34,557 nucleotides of DNA from Halovenus sp. (lineage in GTDB: Archaea > Halobacteriota > Halobacteria > Halobacteriales > Haloarculaceae): assembly GCA_028275025.1 (NCBI GenBank), contig JAQCNM010000103.1, positions 1-34,557 of the forward strand, given 5' to 3'. Below, one piece after another: positions 22,608 to 31,375 of this stretch (the stretch's first letter is position 1; each line of letters opens with the position of its first letter). Position numbers and translations under genes: made by a program. Below the pieces are notes generated by a model. That model was not told the origin of the DNA, made no database searches, and was given only the letters and a program-made list of their open reading frames with translations.

Positions 22608-23579
22608 ATGAAGGCGACGGCGACGGCCCATCCGATACAGGGGCTGGTCAAGTACCACGGAATGCGCGACGACCAGCGACGACTGCCGTACCACGACTCG
22701 ATAAGTGTCTGCACGGCACCGGCACGGACGACGACGACGGCCGCGTTCGACGGCTCGCTGGAGAGAGACCGGTACGTCGTCGACGGCGAGACCGTGACCG
22801 GTCGGGGGGCAGAGCGTATCCGGTCGGTCGTCGACGAGGTCCGGGACCGGGCCGACATCGACCGACCGGTCCGACTCGAGTCGGAGAACTCGTTTCGGAC
22901 GAACGTCGGACTGGGGTCGTCGGCGTCGGGCTTCGCCGCGGCGGCGATGTCGCTCGTCGAGGCGGCCGGACTCGACCTGGGCCGCCCGACGGTGTCGACA
23001 ATCGCCCGTCGTGGCTCTGCCTCGGCCGCACGGGCGGTCACCGGGGGGTTCTCGACTCTGTCCGCGGGGCTCAACGACGCCGACTGCCGCTCGGAGCGGG
23101 TCGCGGTCCCCTCCGAGTTCGCGGAGTCGGTCCGGGTGGTCGCGGCGCTGGTCCCCGCCTACAAGGAGACCGAGGCTGCCCACACCGAGGCCGCAGAGAG
23201 CCACATGTTCCAGGCACGGCTCGCACACGTCCACGAACAACTCGGCGCGATGCGGGACGCACTCCGCGAGGGGTCGTTCGAGCGGGTGTTCGACACGGCG
23301 GAGCACGACTCGCTGTCACTCGCCGCGACGACGATGACCGGTCCCGCGGGGTGGGTCTACTGGCAGCCACAGACACTCGAGATATTCGAGACGGTCCGGG
23401 AACTCCGGGCGGCGGGGCTGCCAGTGTACTTCTCGGTGGACACGGGTGCGAGTGTCTACGTGAACACGACCGCCGAACACGCAGACCGGGTGGAAACAGA
23501 GATCGCGAACTGCGGGGTCGAAACCCGGATATGGGAGGTCGGTGGTCCCGCCCGTATCGACGGGACACCGCTTTTCTGA
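22608..23579 (+). CDS. mvaD: Mevalonate-pathway decarboxylase (phosphomevalonate/diphosphomevalonate decarboxylase-like)
   Basis: The 323-residue GHMP-kinase-fold enzyme has the decarboxylase start AHPIQGLVKYHGMRD, close to the KYWGKRD of classical enzymes, the phosphate-binding motif NVGLGSSASGFAAAAMSLVE (GLGSSASG at residues 101-108), RGSASAARAVTGGFSTLS, and the C-terminal YFSVDTGASVYVNT. In Haloferax volcanii the orthologous enzyme acts on mevalonate 5-phosphate, giving isopentenyl phosphate (established there). The same is likely here because the sequence type is the haloarchaeal one. It feeds the ether-lipid and carotenoid precursors. ATG 22608 is chosen since family similarity starts there. 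Confidence 0.85.
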   Translation: MKATATAHPIQGLVKYHGMRDDQRRLPYHDSISVCTAPARTTTTAAFDGSLERDRYVVDGETVTGRGAERIRSVVDEVRDRADIDRPVRLESENSFRTNVGLGSSASGFAAAAMSLVEAAGLDLGRPTVSTIARRGSASAARAVTGGFSTLSAGLNDADCRSERVAVPSEFAESVRVVAALVPAYKETEAAHTEAAESHMFQARLAHVHEQLGAMRDALREGSFERVFDTAEHDSLSLAATTMTGPAGWVYWQPQTLEIFETVRELRAAGLPVYFSVDTGASVYVNTTAEHADRVETEIANCGVETRIWEVGGPARIDGTPLF

Positions 23580-23585
23580 GACCGG

Positions 23586-24035
23586 TCAACCCTCGGGAGG
23601 TTCGAACTCGACGAGCGTCAGGTCGCGGTCGAGCATACAGTACTCGTGGGGCGGGTCGCCGTGTACCTCGTCGATACGGTGGGTCTCGTCGAAGGTCGCC
23701 CCGGCGGGTTCGCAGTACTCGTGGCTCGGACACTGCGTGTGCGGACAGGGACCCGCCAGCGAGACCTTGTTGCCGGCGAAGGCGTCGTCGGTCGTGACGT
23801 TCGCCGTGAGCGAGACCGGTTCGACCTCTACCGCGGTTACACCTGTGTCGTGGACGGCACACTCGAGCGTGCTGGCGTTCTCACGAACAGACGTGACCCG
23901 GTAGCGTCGGCCCTCGGTCAGGTTGAGACACTGTTTTCGGTAGGGACAGCCGTCACAGGCCGTCGACTCCCCGTGATAGACAAACTCCTCGCCGACGTCT
24001 GCGAGCCGTGTTCCGATAAGCGTGACTGTAGCCAT
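23586..24035 (-). CDS. UPF0179-family Cys-rich protein
   Basis: The 149-residue soluble protein has many cysteines in metal-site-like pairs: C27, C30 and C36 (TACDGCPYRKQC), CPHTQCPSHEYC further on and a last HEYCMLDRDLTLVEF. It matches the archaeal UPF0179 family, whose function is unknown; the cysteines suggest zinc or iron-sulphur binding. ATG 24035 follows a TATA box (24058-24066) by about 27 bases. It ends 6 bases after mvaD's convergent stop and diverges from tatC. Confidence 0.85.
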   Translation of the reverse strand: MATVTLIGTRLADVGEEFVYHGESTACDGCPYRKQCLNLTEGRRYRVTSVRENASTLECAVHDTGVTAVEVEPVSLTANVTTDDAFAGNKVSLAGPCPHTQCPSHEYCEPAGATFDETHRIDEVHGDPPHEYCMLDRDLTLVEFEPPEG

Positions 24036-24057
24036 GTGAGAGGGTACTCCCCGCCGG

Positions 24058-24066
24058 GGAATAAGT
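24058..24066 (-). promoter_or_regulatory. Promoter of the UPF0179 gene
   Basis: On the minus strand ACTTATTCC is about 27 bases before the start codon, a leaderless arrangement. Confidence 0.5.
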
Positions 24067-24091
24067 CTTGACGCAACTATCGAGAGAGAAG

Positions 24092-24100
24092 GCTTACAAG
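24092..24100 (+). promoter_or_regulatory. Promoter of tatC
   Basis: GCTTACAAG is about 28 bases before the ATG at 24124, facing away from the UPF0179 promoter 26 bases to the left. Confidence 0.45.
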
Positions 24101-24123
24101 ATGGCGAGCCAAATCCAGGGTCA

Positions 24124-25089
24124 ATGACAGCGGCGGACGGCGACGACCGTCCTGCTGGGGACACGACCGGCGCGGGCAACAGTGACGACACCGGGAGATC
24201 CGGGTCAGACGACCCGGTGGCGCTGAGCGACGGCGGGACCGCCTCGCCGACCGACGAACCGACACCGGAGTCCGGTGAGCCGTCACCGGAGGTCGACCTG
24301 CCCGGCGCGAACGAGGGCGGGTTCGACAGCGCCCCCGGCGACGAGGAGATGCCGCTGACCGAACACATCGAGGAGATGATTCGCCGGTTGCTCGCTGTTA
24401 TCGTCGTGATGGCCGGGGTGACGGTGCTCGTGTTCCCGGTTGCAGACACCGTCATCAACTTTCTCTGGTACTCGTTTCTGCCCCAACCGGACGGTGGTAT
24501 CAGCCAGTGTGGCAGCGTCGGTAGCGACCAGGTCTCGGCCTGTCCCCGCGTCTACCACCCGCTCGGCCTGCTTATCGCCCGTCTGAAGGTCGCCTCACTG
24601 GCCGGTTTCATCGTCGCACTTCCGGTGTTTGTCTACCAGACCTACCTGTTCATGCGCCCGGGGCTGTACCCGAACGAGCGCCGGTACTACCTCGCGGCCG
24701 TACCGACCAGCCTGGTGCTCGCGCTGGTCGGTGTTGCCTTTGCGTACCTTCTCATCCTGCCCATCATCTTCGTGTACTTTCTTGAGTACTCCGAGGGCGT
24801 GGCCGACATCGCCTTCGGCCTCTCGGAGACGTTCGACCTGATCATCCTGATGATGGGGCTGTTCGCACTCGTCTTCCAGATACCGCTTTTCATCATGCTC
24901 GCCATCATGATGGGCGTCACCACACGCCGGTGGATCGAACAGCGGCGTCTGCTGTTCTGGTTCTCGTTTGGCGGTATCGCGTTTATCTTCAGCCCCGACC
25001 CGACCGGGATGGCGCCGTTTCTGGTGCTGGCGACGATGATCGCGCTGTTCGAGCTCACGCTCGCCCTGCTGCGCTGGACCGGGCGGTGA
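24124..25089 (+). CDS. tatC: Twin-arginine translocase subunit TatC
   Basis: The 321-residue protein has an acidic, Gly/Ser/Thr-rich cytoplasmic extension of about 75 residues, then the TatC core with six membrane spans: MPLTEHIEEMIRRLL before the first helix, FIVALPVFVYQTYLFMRPGL, YPNERRY and SPDPTGMAPFLVLATM near the end. TatC recognises folded precursors with twin-arginine signals; haloarchaea use Tat for most secretion. The usual bacterial start lacks such a long N-terminal tail, a halophile feature. Haloarchaea normally carry a second tatC; none lies next to this one in the window. The 3' end overlaps, on the opposite strand, a broken gene. Confidence 0.92.
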   Translation: MTAADGDDRPAGDTTGAGNSDDTGRSGSDDPVALSDGGTASPTDEPTPESGEPSPEVDLPGANEGGFDSAPGDEEMPLTEHIEEMIRRLLAVIVVMAGVTVLVFPVADTVINFLWYSFLPQPDGGISQCGSVGSDQVSACPRVYHPLGLLIARLKVASLAGFIVALPVFVYQTYLFMRPGLYPNERRYYLAAVPTSLVLALVGVAFAYLLILPIIFVYFLEYSEGVADIAFGLSETFDLIILMMGLFALVFQIPLFIMLAIMMGVTTRRWIEQRRLLFWFSFGGIAFIFSPDPTGMAPFLVLATMIALFELTLALLRWTGR

Positions 25090-25315
25090 CCGACCGGTCG
25101 ACGGGGTCTCCGGGCAGAACGTGGCCGGTCGCCCGGGAGGAGCCGACGAACCGGTTCAACAGCAGCCACTCCCCTCGGGTGTCCGCCGACAGGCGCCACC
25201 GCTGGTCGGGTCGTGCTCGTCGATGTGAGCAAAGAAACAGGCGTGGTCACAGAAGTGGCTGGGCGAGTCACAGTCACGGACACAGACCGGGTCGTGCTCG
25301 AAGATGAGTACACAT
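25055..25315 (-). pseudogene. Frameshifted Cys/His-rich small protein gene
   Basis: On the minus strand an ATG at 25313-25315 follows a GGAGG ribosome-binding site, but its frame stops after 13 codons. The next frame reads LIFEHDPVCVRDCDSPSHFC and then DHACFFAHIDEHDP with strongly haloarchaeal codons and no start codon of its own. After 25208-25210 coding continues in a third frame as DQRWRLSADTRGEWLLLNRF followed by VGSSRATGHVLPGDP, ending at a TGA (25055) inside antisense tatC. Restoring one C in the run at 25208-25210 and removing one T near 25311 gives a continuous protein of about 85 residues. It looks like a recently broken gene downstream of mutL. It fills the 298-base gap otherwise without a gene. 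Confidence 0.65.
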
Positions 25316-25387
25316 ACGTTCGGCCTCCGGGAGCTCGAAGCTTGTTGACAGACACGCGGCGACCGGTTTCACGACGTGGGCAGACCG

Positions 25388-27427
25388 TCAGTGGCCGGGG
25401 TAGTCCCGTTCGAAACGGTCGTCGATCTCGTCTCCGTCGATGTGTATCAGCACCGGGCGGCCGTGGGGGCACGCCCACGGGTTGGTACAGTCGTCGAGCG
25501 CCGAGAGCAGGTCGACAACCGACCCCTCGGTGAGTGACGTGTTGCCCGTAATCGACGGGTAGCAAGCCATGTCCGAGAGCAGGTCGTCGGCGACGGCTTC
25601 GACGGTGTCTTCTGCCGCGCGCTCGCCGTCGACCAGGTCTGTGAGCACGTCACGGATGACCGCCGGGCCGGCGGCCTCGGCGACGGGGGCAGGGACGGTC
25701 GTCACCTCGACCGTGCGGTCGTCGACGAGGGTCGCACGAAAGCCCAACCGGGCGAGCGCGTCACGGTGGTCCTCGAACAGCGTGACCTCTCCGGCGGTCA
25801 GCTCAACCGCAACCGGCTCCGCGAGCGCCTGGGTGGTGACGTCGCCGTCGAACCGGTCGGCCAACCGCTCGTAGTTGATCCGTTCGTCGGCGGCGTGCTG
25901 GTCGATCAGAACCAGCCCGTCCTCTGCCTCGGCAACGACGTACGTGTCACCGAGCTGTCCGAGAACGCGGAGGTCGGGGAGGGTCGCGTACCCCGTTGGC
26001 GGGTGCGCGGGGTCACCCTGGAGCGTCGTCTGTGTGTTCGGTTCGTCACCGGCGGCCGACCGTCGTGAGTCGGGAGAGGACGACCCCGTCGAACCGGCCG
26101 TCCGGTCCGAAGGCTCGTCTCCGGACGACAGCGTCGGGTGTGACGTGTCGGGGCCACGTGACGGCCGGGCGGTGTCACCGTCTCCCGTGGACGTGTTGCT
26201 GGTACTGTCGGCCGTCGCGTCGGTATCGCCCGCGTCGGTGTCGGAGGTGATGTTAGACGCCGTGTCAGTGTCTGAGGAGGTGTCGGGAGTGGTGCCCTCC
26301 ACGGTCGCCGTGTCGGTATCACCCGCGTCGGTCGCACCGTCCGACGTAGACGACGGCTCTATCCTCGTCTGGTCGGGGGCACTCCGGCCACGCGGTGCCG
26401 ACGAGCGGAGGAGACCCGCGTCGAGCAGTGCCGCCTCGACGGTATCACGCACCTGCTCGCGAACCGCCTCGTCGTCTGCGAATCTGACCTCGAGCTTGCG
26501 GGGGTGGACGTTCACGTCCACCGTCGCGGGGTCGACCTCGAGAAAGAGCACCGCGAACGGGTACCGGTCGGCGGCGAGTTGGCCGTCGTACGCGTCCACG
26601 ACCGCCGTCCGGACGGTGTTCGCGGTCACGTACCGGCCGTTGACGAACGTCGAGAGGTACTCCCGGCTCGAACGGTTCGTCTCGGGGTGGCTCACCAGCC
26701 CCGAGACGGCTCGCAACGGGCCAGTCGGCCCCTCCGAGCTATCGCCGACCGGGAGCATCGACTCGGCTACCTCGCGGCCGTACACCGACAGGACCGCCTC
26801 GCGGCGGTCGCCCGAACCGGTCGTGGCGAACTGCTCTCGGCCGTTGTGCTCGAGCGTCACCGCGACGTCGGGGTTCGCGAGCGCGTAGTTCGTCACGACG
26901 GTACCGACGTGGCTGAACTCGGTCGAATCAGTCTTGAGGTACTTTCGTCGTGCGGGCACGTTGTAAAACAGGTCCCGCACCGCGACGGTGGTACCCGCTG
27001 GACAGCCGACCGGCGAGACGTCCGTCACCTCGCCGCCTTCGACGGTGAGCTCCGTTCCCCGACCGCCGTCACGGGGTCGGCTCCGGAGGCGCAGCCGCGA
27101 GACGGCACCGATGGCGTGGAGCGCCTCGCCGCGGAAACCGAGGGTTCCAACGCCGCCCGACAGGTCGTCGATGTCGCGTATCTTGCTCGTGGTGTGTTTC
27201 TCGATCGCCTGGCGCAGGGTCTGTTCGTCCATGCCGACCCCGTCGTCGGTCACCCGCACGAGGTCGGTGCCACCGGACTCGACTGCAACGGTCACCCGGG
27301 AGGCGTCGGCATCGAGGCTGTTCTCGACGAGTTCCTTTACCGCGGAGGCGGGCCGCTCTACCACCTCGCCCGCCGCGATGCGCTCGACGGTCTGCTCGTC
27401 GAGTTCCCGTATCTCCGGTGTTGACAT
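25388..27427 (-). CDS. mutL: DNA mismatch repair protein MutL
   Basis: The 679-residue protein has the GHKL ATPase domain (VENSLDAD at residues 34-41, DDGVGMD at 61-67, GTLGFRGEAL at 94-103), a transducer domain, a long Asp/Thr/Ser-rich linker (about residues 340-480) and a C-terminal endonuclease/dimer domain. The nuclease motif DQHAADE is at 509-515 and a zinc-site CPHGRP starts at 653, so nicking activity is expected, as in MutL proteins of organisms without MutH. The start MSTPEIRELD at 27427 begins the family similarity. No mutS lies in the window, though many haloarchaea keep mutS and mutL together. It follows pccA by 56 bases on the same strand. Confidence 0.93.
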   Translation of the reverse strand: MSTPEIRELDEQTVERIAAGEVVERPASAVKELVENSLDADASRVTVAVESGGTDLVRVTDDGVGMDEQTLRQAIEKHTTSKIRDIDDLSGGVGTLGFRGEALHAIGAVSRLRLRSRPRDGGRGTELTVEGGEVTDVSPVGCPAGTTVAVRDLFYNVPARRKYLKTDSTEFSHVGTVVTNYALANPDVAVTLEHNGREQFATTGSGDRREAVLSVYGREVAESMLPVGDSSEGPTGPLRAVSGLVSHPETNRSSREYLSTFVNGRYVTANTVRTAVVDAYDGQLAADRYPFAVLFLEVDPATVDVNVHPRKLEVRFADDEAVREQVRDTVEAALLDAGLLRSSAPRGRSAPDQTRIEPSSTSDGATDAGDTDTATVEGTTPDTSSDTDTASNITSDTDAGDTDATADSTSNTSTGDGDTARPSRGPDTSHPTLSSGDEPSDRTAGSTGSSSPDSRRSAAGDEPNTQTTLQGDPAHPPTGYATLPDLRVLGQLGDTYVVAEAEDGLVLIDQHAADERINYERLADRFDGDVTTQALAEPVAVELTAGEVTLFEDHRDALARLGFRATLVDDRTVEVTTVPAPVAEAAGPAVIRDVLTDLVDGERAAEDTVEAVADDLLSDMACYPSITGNTSLTEGSVVDLLSALDDCTNPWACPHGRPVLIHIDGDEIDDRFERDYPGH

Positions 27428-27483
27428 CGGCTCGCTGTACCCGCGGCAGCGACTTGTGGCTATCGGCATCCGGAGGCGTCGGC

Positions 27484-29334
27484 TCAGTCGAGCACCACGA
27501 GCACGTCGCCCATGTCGACACTCTCGTCCTCCGCGACCGGAACTCGTCTGACTGTGCCGCCGAACTCGGCGACGACGTCGTTTTCCATCTTCATCGCCTC
27601 CAACACGCAGAGCACGTCACCCGCGGCCACCTCGTCACCCTCGTCGACGGTGACTTCGAGGATGGTCCCCTGCATCTCCGCGGTGACTCTCTCCCCCTCG
27701 GCACCGGTGGCCGCGTCAGGGGTGTCGCTGCCGGACCCGCCACCGGTCGGCGCGCCCGAGGGGCCGCCGTCGTCGCCGCCGGTCTGCGGGGGTTCACCGC
27801 GCTCCTCGAGTTCGACCTCGAAGCGCTTGCCGTCGACCTCGACGGTGAACTCCCGGGTGTAGGCAGTCTCGTCTCCCTCCGTGTCGGTCAGTGTCGTCTC
27901 GCCGAACCGCTTCTGTGCCGCCTCGATGCGGTCCTGCTCGAGCTCCTCGTCGATGTACTTCGTCGTGTGGGTCCCCCCGAGAAAGGCGTCGTCGTCGAGC
28001 ATCAGCCGGTGGAACGGGATGATGGTGACGATCCCTTCGATGTCGAACTCGGCGAGGGCGCGCTTGCTCCGGGCGATCGACTCCGTTCGGTTACGCCCGT
28101 AGACGACGAGTTTCGCTATCATCGAGTCGTAGTCGGTCACCAACGGCTCACCCTGTCTGAGTGCGTCGTCGAGCCGGACACCGGGCCCACCCGGCGGGTC
28201 GTACGTGTCGAGTCGCCCGCCGGTTGCCGGGGCAAAGTCGTCCGCCGCGTTCTCGGCGTTGATACGGAACTCGAAGGCGTGGCCGTCGACGGTCACCTCG
28301 TCCTGTTCGAAGTCGAGTGCCTCGCCCTGTGCGACCCGGAGCTGCCACTTGACGATGTCGATACCGGTTATCTCCTCGGTGACGGTGTGCTCGACCTGGA
28401 TACGAGTGTTTACCTCTAGAAAGTAGAAGTTCGTTTCCGCGTCGAGCCGTTCACCGGCCGCGGCGTCCCGGTCGGGCGCTTCCTCGACGAGAAACTCGAA
28501 GGTGCCGGCGTTGTAGTAGCCGGCGGCGTCGGCACCGCGGCGGGCGGCCTCGCCGATCTCGGCGCGCAGTTCGTCGGTCAGCGCCGGCGAGGGGCCCTCC
28601 TCGATGACCTTCTGGTGGCGGCGCTGGAGCGAGCAGTCACGCTCGCCGAGGTGACGGACGTTGCCGTGGTGGTCTGCGAGGATCTGCACCTCGATGTGGC
28701 GGGGGTTCTCGAGAAACCGCTCCAGATAGACGGTGTCGTTGTCGAAGTATGCCTCACCCTCGCGCTTTGCGCTCTCGAGTTGCTCCTCGGCCTCGGCCGG
28801 GTCGCGGACAATCTTCATCCCGCGACCGCCACCGCCGCCCTCTGCCTTTATCGCGACCGGGTAGCCGTACTCCTCAGCGAACGCACGGACCGCGTCGGCG
28901 CTCTCGACCGGTTCGGTGTCACCCGGGACGATGGGAACGTCGGCGGCTTGCATCGTCTCGCGGGCGCTGGTCTTCTCACCCAGTTGACGCATCGAGTCCG
29001 ACGCGGGGCCGACCCAGGTCACACCCTCGGTCGCCTCGACCGCGGCGGCGAACTCGGCGTTCTCCGCGAGAAAGCCGTAGCCCGGGTGGATGGCGTCGGC
29101 GTCTGCCCTCTGTGCGGCCCCGATAACCGCGTCGTGGTCGAGGTAGGAGTCCGCGGCCCGCGCCGGCCCGACGTTGTACGCCTCGTCGGCGTGGCGCACG
29201 TGCCCGCCGTGTTTGTCTGCATCACTGTAGACCGCGACGGTGTCGATACCCAGGTCGTCACAGGCACGCATGACCCGTACCGCGATCTCCCCGCGGTTCG
29301 CAACCAGTACCTTGTCGAAGCTCGTTTCTGTCAT
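27484..29334 (-). CDS. pccA: Acyl-CoA (propionyl-/acetyl-CoA) carboxylase, biotin carboxylase-BCCP subunit
   Basis: The 616-residue protein joins a biotin carboxylase ([23 protein letters not shown]-grasp motif [23 protein letters not shown]) to a C-terminal biotin carrier domain with the biotinylation site LEAMKMEN (K582). Between them is a Gly/Ser-rich flexible linker. It carboxylates biotin with ATP and bicarbonate, and PccB moves the carboxyl group to the acyl-CoA. In haloarchaea it works with PccB and the small PccX in propionyl-CoA use. ATG 29334 overlaps the pccX stop codon (ATGA), so the three genes pccB-pccX-pccA form one operon. Confidence 0.92.
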   Translation of the reverse strand: MTETSFDKVLVANRGEIAVRVMRACDDLGIDTVAVYSDADKHGGHVRHADEAYNVGPARAADSYLDHDAVIGAAQRADADAIHPGYGFLAENAEFAAAVEATEGVTWVGPASDSMRQLGEKTSARETMQAADVPIVPGDTEPVESADAVRAFAEEYGYPVAIKAEGGGGGRGMKIVRDPAEAEEQLESAKREGEAYFDNDTVYLERFLENPRHIEVQILADHHGNVRHLGERDCSLQRRHQKVIEEGPSPALTDELRAEIGEAARRGADAAGYYNAGTFEFLVEEAPDRDAAAGERLDAETNFYFLEVNTRIQVEHTVTEEITGIDIVKWQLRVAQGEALDFEQDEVTVDGHAFEFRINAENAADDFAPATGGRLDTYDPPGGPGVRLDDALRQGEPLVTDYDSMIAKLVVYGRNRTESIARSKRALAEFDIEGIVTIIPFHRLMLDDDAFLGGTHTTKYIDEELEQDRIEAAQKRFGETTLTDTEGDETAYTREFTVEVDGKRFEVELEERGEPPQTGGDDGGPSGAPTGGGSGSDTPDAATGAEGERVTAEMQGTILEVTVDEGDEVAAGDVLCVLEAMKMENDVVAEFGGTVRRVPVAEDESVDMGDVLVVLD

Positions 29335-29663
29335 CGTTCGAATCTGTCTGCTCGTCCTGCGGCAGTCCAGTTGTCTGTCGGTGCACCGCGCGGCACGCGC
29401 CGCGGGCCGTTCATCACCCCGTCGATGCGACCCGCGAATCGAAATCGCTTACCATCCCAACTCTCGACCGCCTCGTCCTGGTCGTCGGTCGGTTCGTCGA
29501 GGTACTCGGCCAGGGCCGCCGCGATCGCCGCGGTCTCCCGGTCGCTCGGACGCCCGCGCACGGTCAGATCGCCTCGTGGCGACCCGACCGAGCGCTGGTG
29601 CCTGCCGGTGTCGGTCCCGTCGTCGGCGCGGTCACCACCTGGAGATGTCTGGTCGGGAGCCAT
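29331..29663 (-). CDS. pccX: Small third subunit of the acyl-CoA carboxylase (PccX/epsilon-like)
   Basis: The 110-residue protein has an acidic, low-complexity N-terminus and then a helix [19 protein letters not shown] and a short core [15 protein letters not shown]. This is the pattern of acyl-CoA carboxylase epsilon subunits, where a helix ends in a Trp-Arg core. Haloferax mediterranei needs such a subunit, PccX, for propionyl-CoA carboxylase (established there). Here it sits between pccB and pccA: its ATG is one base after the pccB stop, and its stop overlaps pccA. Its exact fold is not shown by the sequence. Confidence 0.8.
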   Translation of the reverse strand: MAPDQTSPGGDRADDGTDTGRHQRSVGSPRGDLTVRGRPSDRETAAIAAALAEYLDEPTDDQDEAVESWDGKRFRFAGRIDGVMNGPRRVPRGAPTDNWTAAGRADRFER

Positions 29664-29664
29664 C

Positions 29665-31215
29665 TCAGAGCGGCATGTTCCCGTGTTTGCGGTCGGGGTT
29701 TGTCGCGCGCTTCGAGCGCAGCATCTCGAGGTCGTCGACCAGTCGGGGCCGGGTGTCTGCGGGTTCGAGCACGTCGTCGACGAACCCGCGGTCGGCCGCC
29801 GTGTAGGGGTTGGCGAACTCCTCGCGGTACTCCTCGATGAGTTGGTCGCGGCGCTGTTCGGGGTCGTCCACCGCGTCGAGTTCGTCACTGTAGAGAACGT
29901 TGACCGCGCCGCGTGGCCCCATCACGGCAATCTCGGCCGTGGGCCAGGCGTAGTTGACATCGGCACCGATATGTTTCGATGCCATCACGTCGTAGGCACC
30001 GCCGTAGGCCTTGCGCGTGATGACGGTGAGCAGCGGCACGGTCGCCTCGGAGAAGGCATAGAGGAGTTTCGCACCGTGGCGGATGATACCGCCGTGTTCC
30101 TGGTCGGTCCCGGGCATGAACCCCGGAACGTCGACGAAGGTGAGAATCGGGATGTTGAACGCGTCACAGAACCGCACGAAGCGGGCACCTTTCACCGAGG
30201 ACTCGATGTCGAGGGTGCCCGCGTTGACCCGTGGCTGGTTCGCCACCACACCGACGGCGTGGCCGTCGAGGCGCGCGAACCCGACCGCGAGATTGCGTGC
30301 GAACGACCCACCCACCTCGAAAAACGAGCCCTCGTCGGTGACACGCCCGATGACGGCCGTCATATCGTACGGCTGTCGTGGCTCGTCGGGGACGATGTCG
30401 GCGAGTTCGTCGTCGCGGCGGTCCGGGTCGTCCCAGGGGTCTACCCGAGGTGGGTCCTCGACGTTGTTCTGTGGGAGATAGGAGAGCAGGTGTGCCACGT
30501 CGTCGAGTGCGGACTTCTCGTCCGCGGCGGTGAACTGTGCCACACCGGACTCGGTGGCGTGTGTCGTGGCACCGCCGAGTTCGTCGAACCCGACACGCTC
30601 GCCGGTGACCGTCTCCACCACGTCGGGACCGGTGATGAACATGTGGCTCGTCTCCTCGACCATCATGATGAAGTCCGTGATCGCCGGAGAGTAGACCGCA
30701 CCGCCGGCACAGGGACCCATGACGACCGATATCTGCGGGACGACACCGCTTGCCTGCTGGTTCCGGTGGAATATCTCGGCGTAGCCGGCGAGTGAGTCGA
30801 TCCCCTCCTGGATGCGCGCGCCGGCGGAGTCGTTCAGCCCGATTATCGGTGCGCCGGTCTCTATCGCGCGGTCCATCACCTTTGTGACCTTCTCGGCGAA
30901 CACCTCGCCCAGTGACCCGCCGAACACGGTGAAGTCGTGGGCGAACAGAAAGACGGTGCGACCGTCGACCGTGCCGTAACCCGTTACCACACCGTCACCG
31001 GGCACCTGTTTTTCCTCCATGTCGAAGTTGTGCGAGCGGTGGGTGCGGAACTGGTCGAACTCGGTGAAGCTCCCGTCGTCGAGAAAGTAGTCGATGCGTT
31101 CACGTGCGGTGAGTTTCCCCTTTGCGTGTTGTTTCTCGATGCGTTCCTCGCCACCACCGCTGCGGGCCTCCTCGCGGCGCTCCCGCAGTTCGTCGATACG
31201 GTCGTCGGTGGTCAC
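29665..31215 (-). CDS. pccB: Acyl-CoA carboxylase, carboxyltransferase subunit
   Basis: The 516-residue carboxyltransferase has the N-terminal and C-terminal crotonase-like halves: KGKLTARERIDYFLDDGSF, DSAGARIQEGIDSLAGYAEI, MGPCAGGAVYSPAITDFI in the first and VDVPGFMPGTDQEHGGIIRH, ITRKAYGGAYDVMASKHIGA in the second. It transfers the carboxyl group from biotin to propionyl- or acetyl-CoA. The start codon is GTG (31213-31215), placed by a GGGAGGGGA ribosome-binding site; a TATA box lies at 31261-31269. It is the first gene of the pccB-X-A operon and diverges from the noncoding RNA locus. Confidence 0.92.
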   Translation of the reverse strand: MTTDDRIDELRERREEARSGGGEERIEKQHAKGKLTARERIDYFLDDGSFTEFDQFRTHRSHNFDMEEKQVPGDGVVTGYGTVDGRTVFLFAHDFTVFGGSLGEVFAEKVTKVMDRAIETGAPIIGLNDSAGARIQEGIDSLAGYAEIFHRNQQASGVVPQISVVMGPCAGGAVYSPAITDFIMMVEETSHMFITGPDVVETVTGERVGFDELGGATTHATESGVAQFTAADEKSALDDVAHLLSYLPQNNVEDPPRVDPWDDPDRRDDELADIVPDEPRQPYDMTAVIGRVTDEGSFFEVGGSFARNLAVGFARLDGHAVGVVANQPRVNAGTLDIESSVKGARFVRFCDAFNIPILTFVDVPGFMPGTDQEHGGIIRHGAKLLYAFSEATVPLLTVITRKAYGGAYDVMASKHIGADVNYAWPTAEIAVMGPRGAVNVLYSDELDAVDDPEQRRDQLIEEYREEFANPYTAADRGFVDDVLEPADTRPRLVDDLEMLRSKRATNPDRKHGNMPL

Positions 31216-31260
31216 CGGTATCCCCTCCCGGTCATACTGTTCTAGTGGACTGCCAGCGGG

Positions 31261-31269
31261 GTAAAAAGG
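31261..31269 (-). promoter_or_regulatory. Promoter of the pccBXA operon
   Basis: Read on the minus strand CCTTTTTAC gives a TATA-like box about 49 bases before the GTG start, so the mRNA would carry a leader of about 20 bases with the ribosome-binding site. Confidence 0.5.
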
Positions 31270-31341
31270 ATTCTGTCATGGGCCGGACCGGCCACGGGCA
31301 GGGCGACCCCACCGAGTTCGTGTAAGAAAACGTAGTGTAAT

Positions 31342-31357
31342 CGGTAGATTTAATACC
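31342..31357 (+). promoter_or_regulatory. BRE/TATA promoter of the noncoding RNA
   Basis: CGGTAGA followed by TTTAATA (31349-31355) is one of the clearest TATA boxes in the window. At the usual 24-27 bases it predicts a start at an A around 31375-31377, just before the RNA's closing helix, and no start codon of a plausible gene follows. Confidence 0.65.
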
Positions 31358-31375
31358 CCGCGCGTCAGTAGTTGA

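Noticed and set aside
25213-25533. Plus-strand frame with VLVDVSKETGVVTEVAGRVTV that looks protein-like
   Set aside because: Third-codon GC is far lower than in real genes here, while the opposite strand has strong coding bias for the broken Cys-rich gene and mutL.
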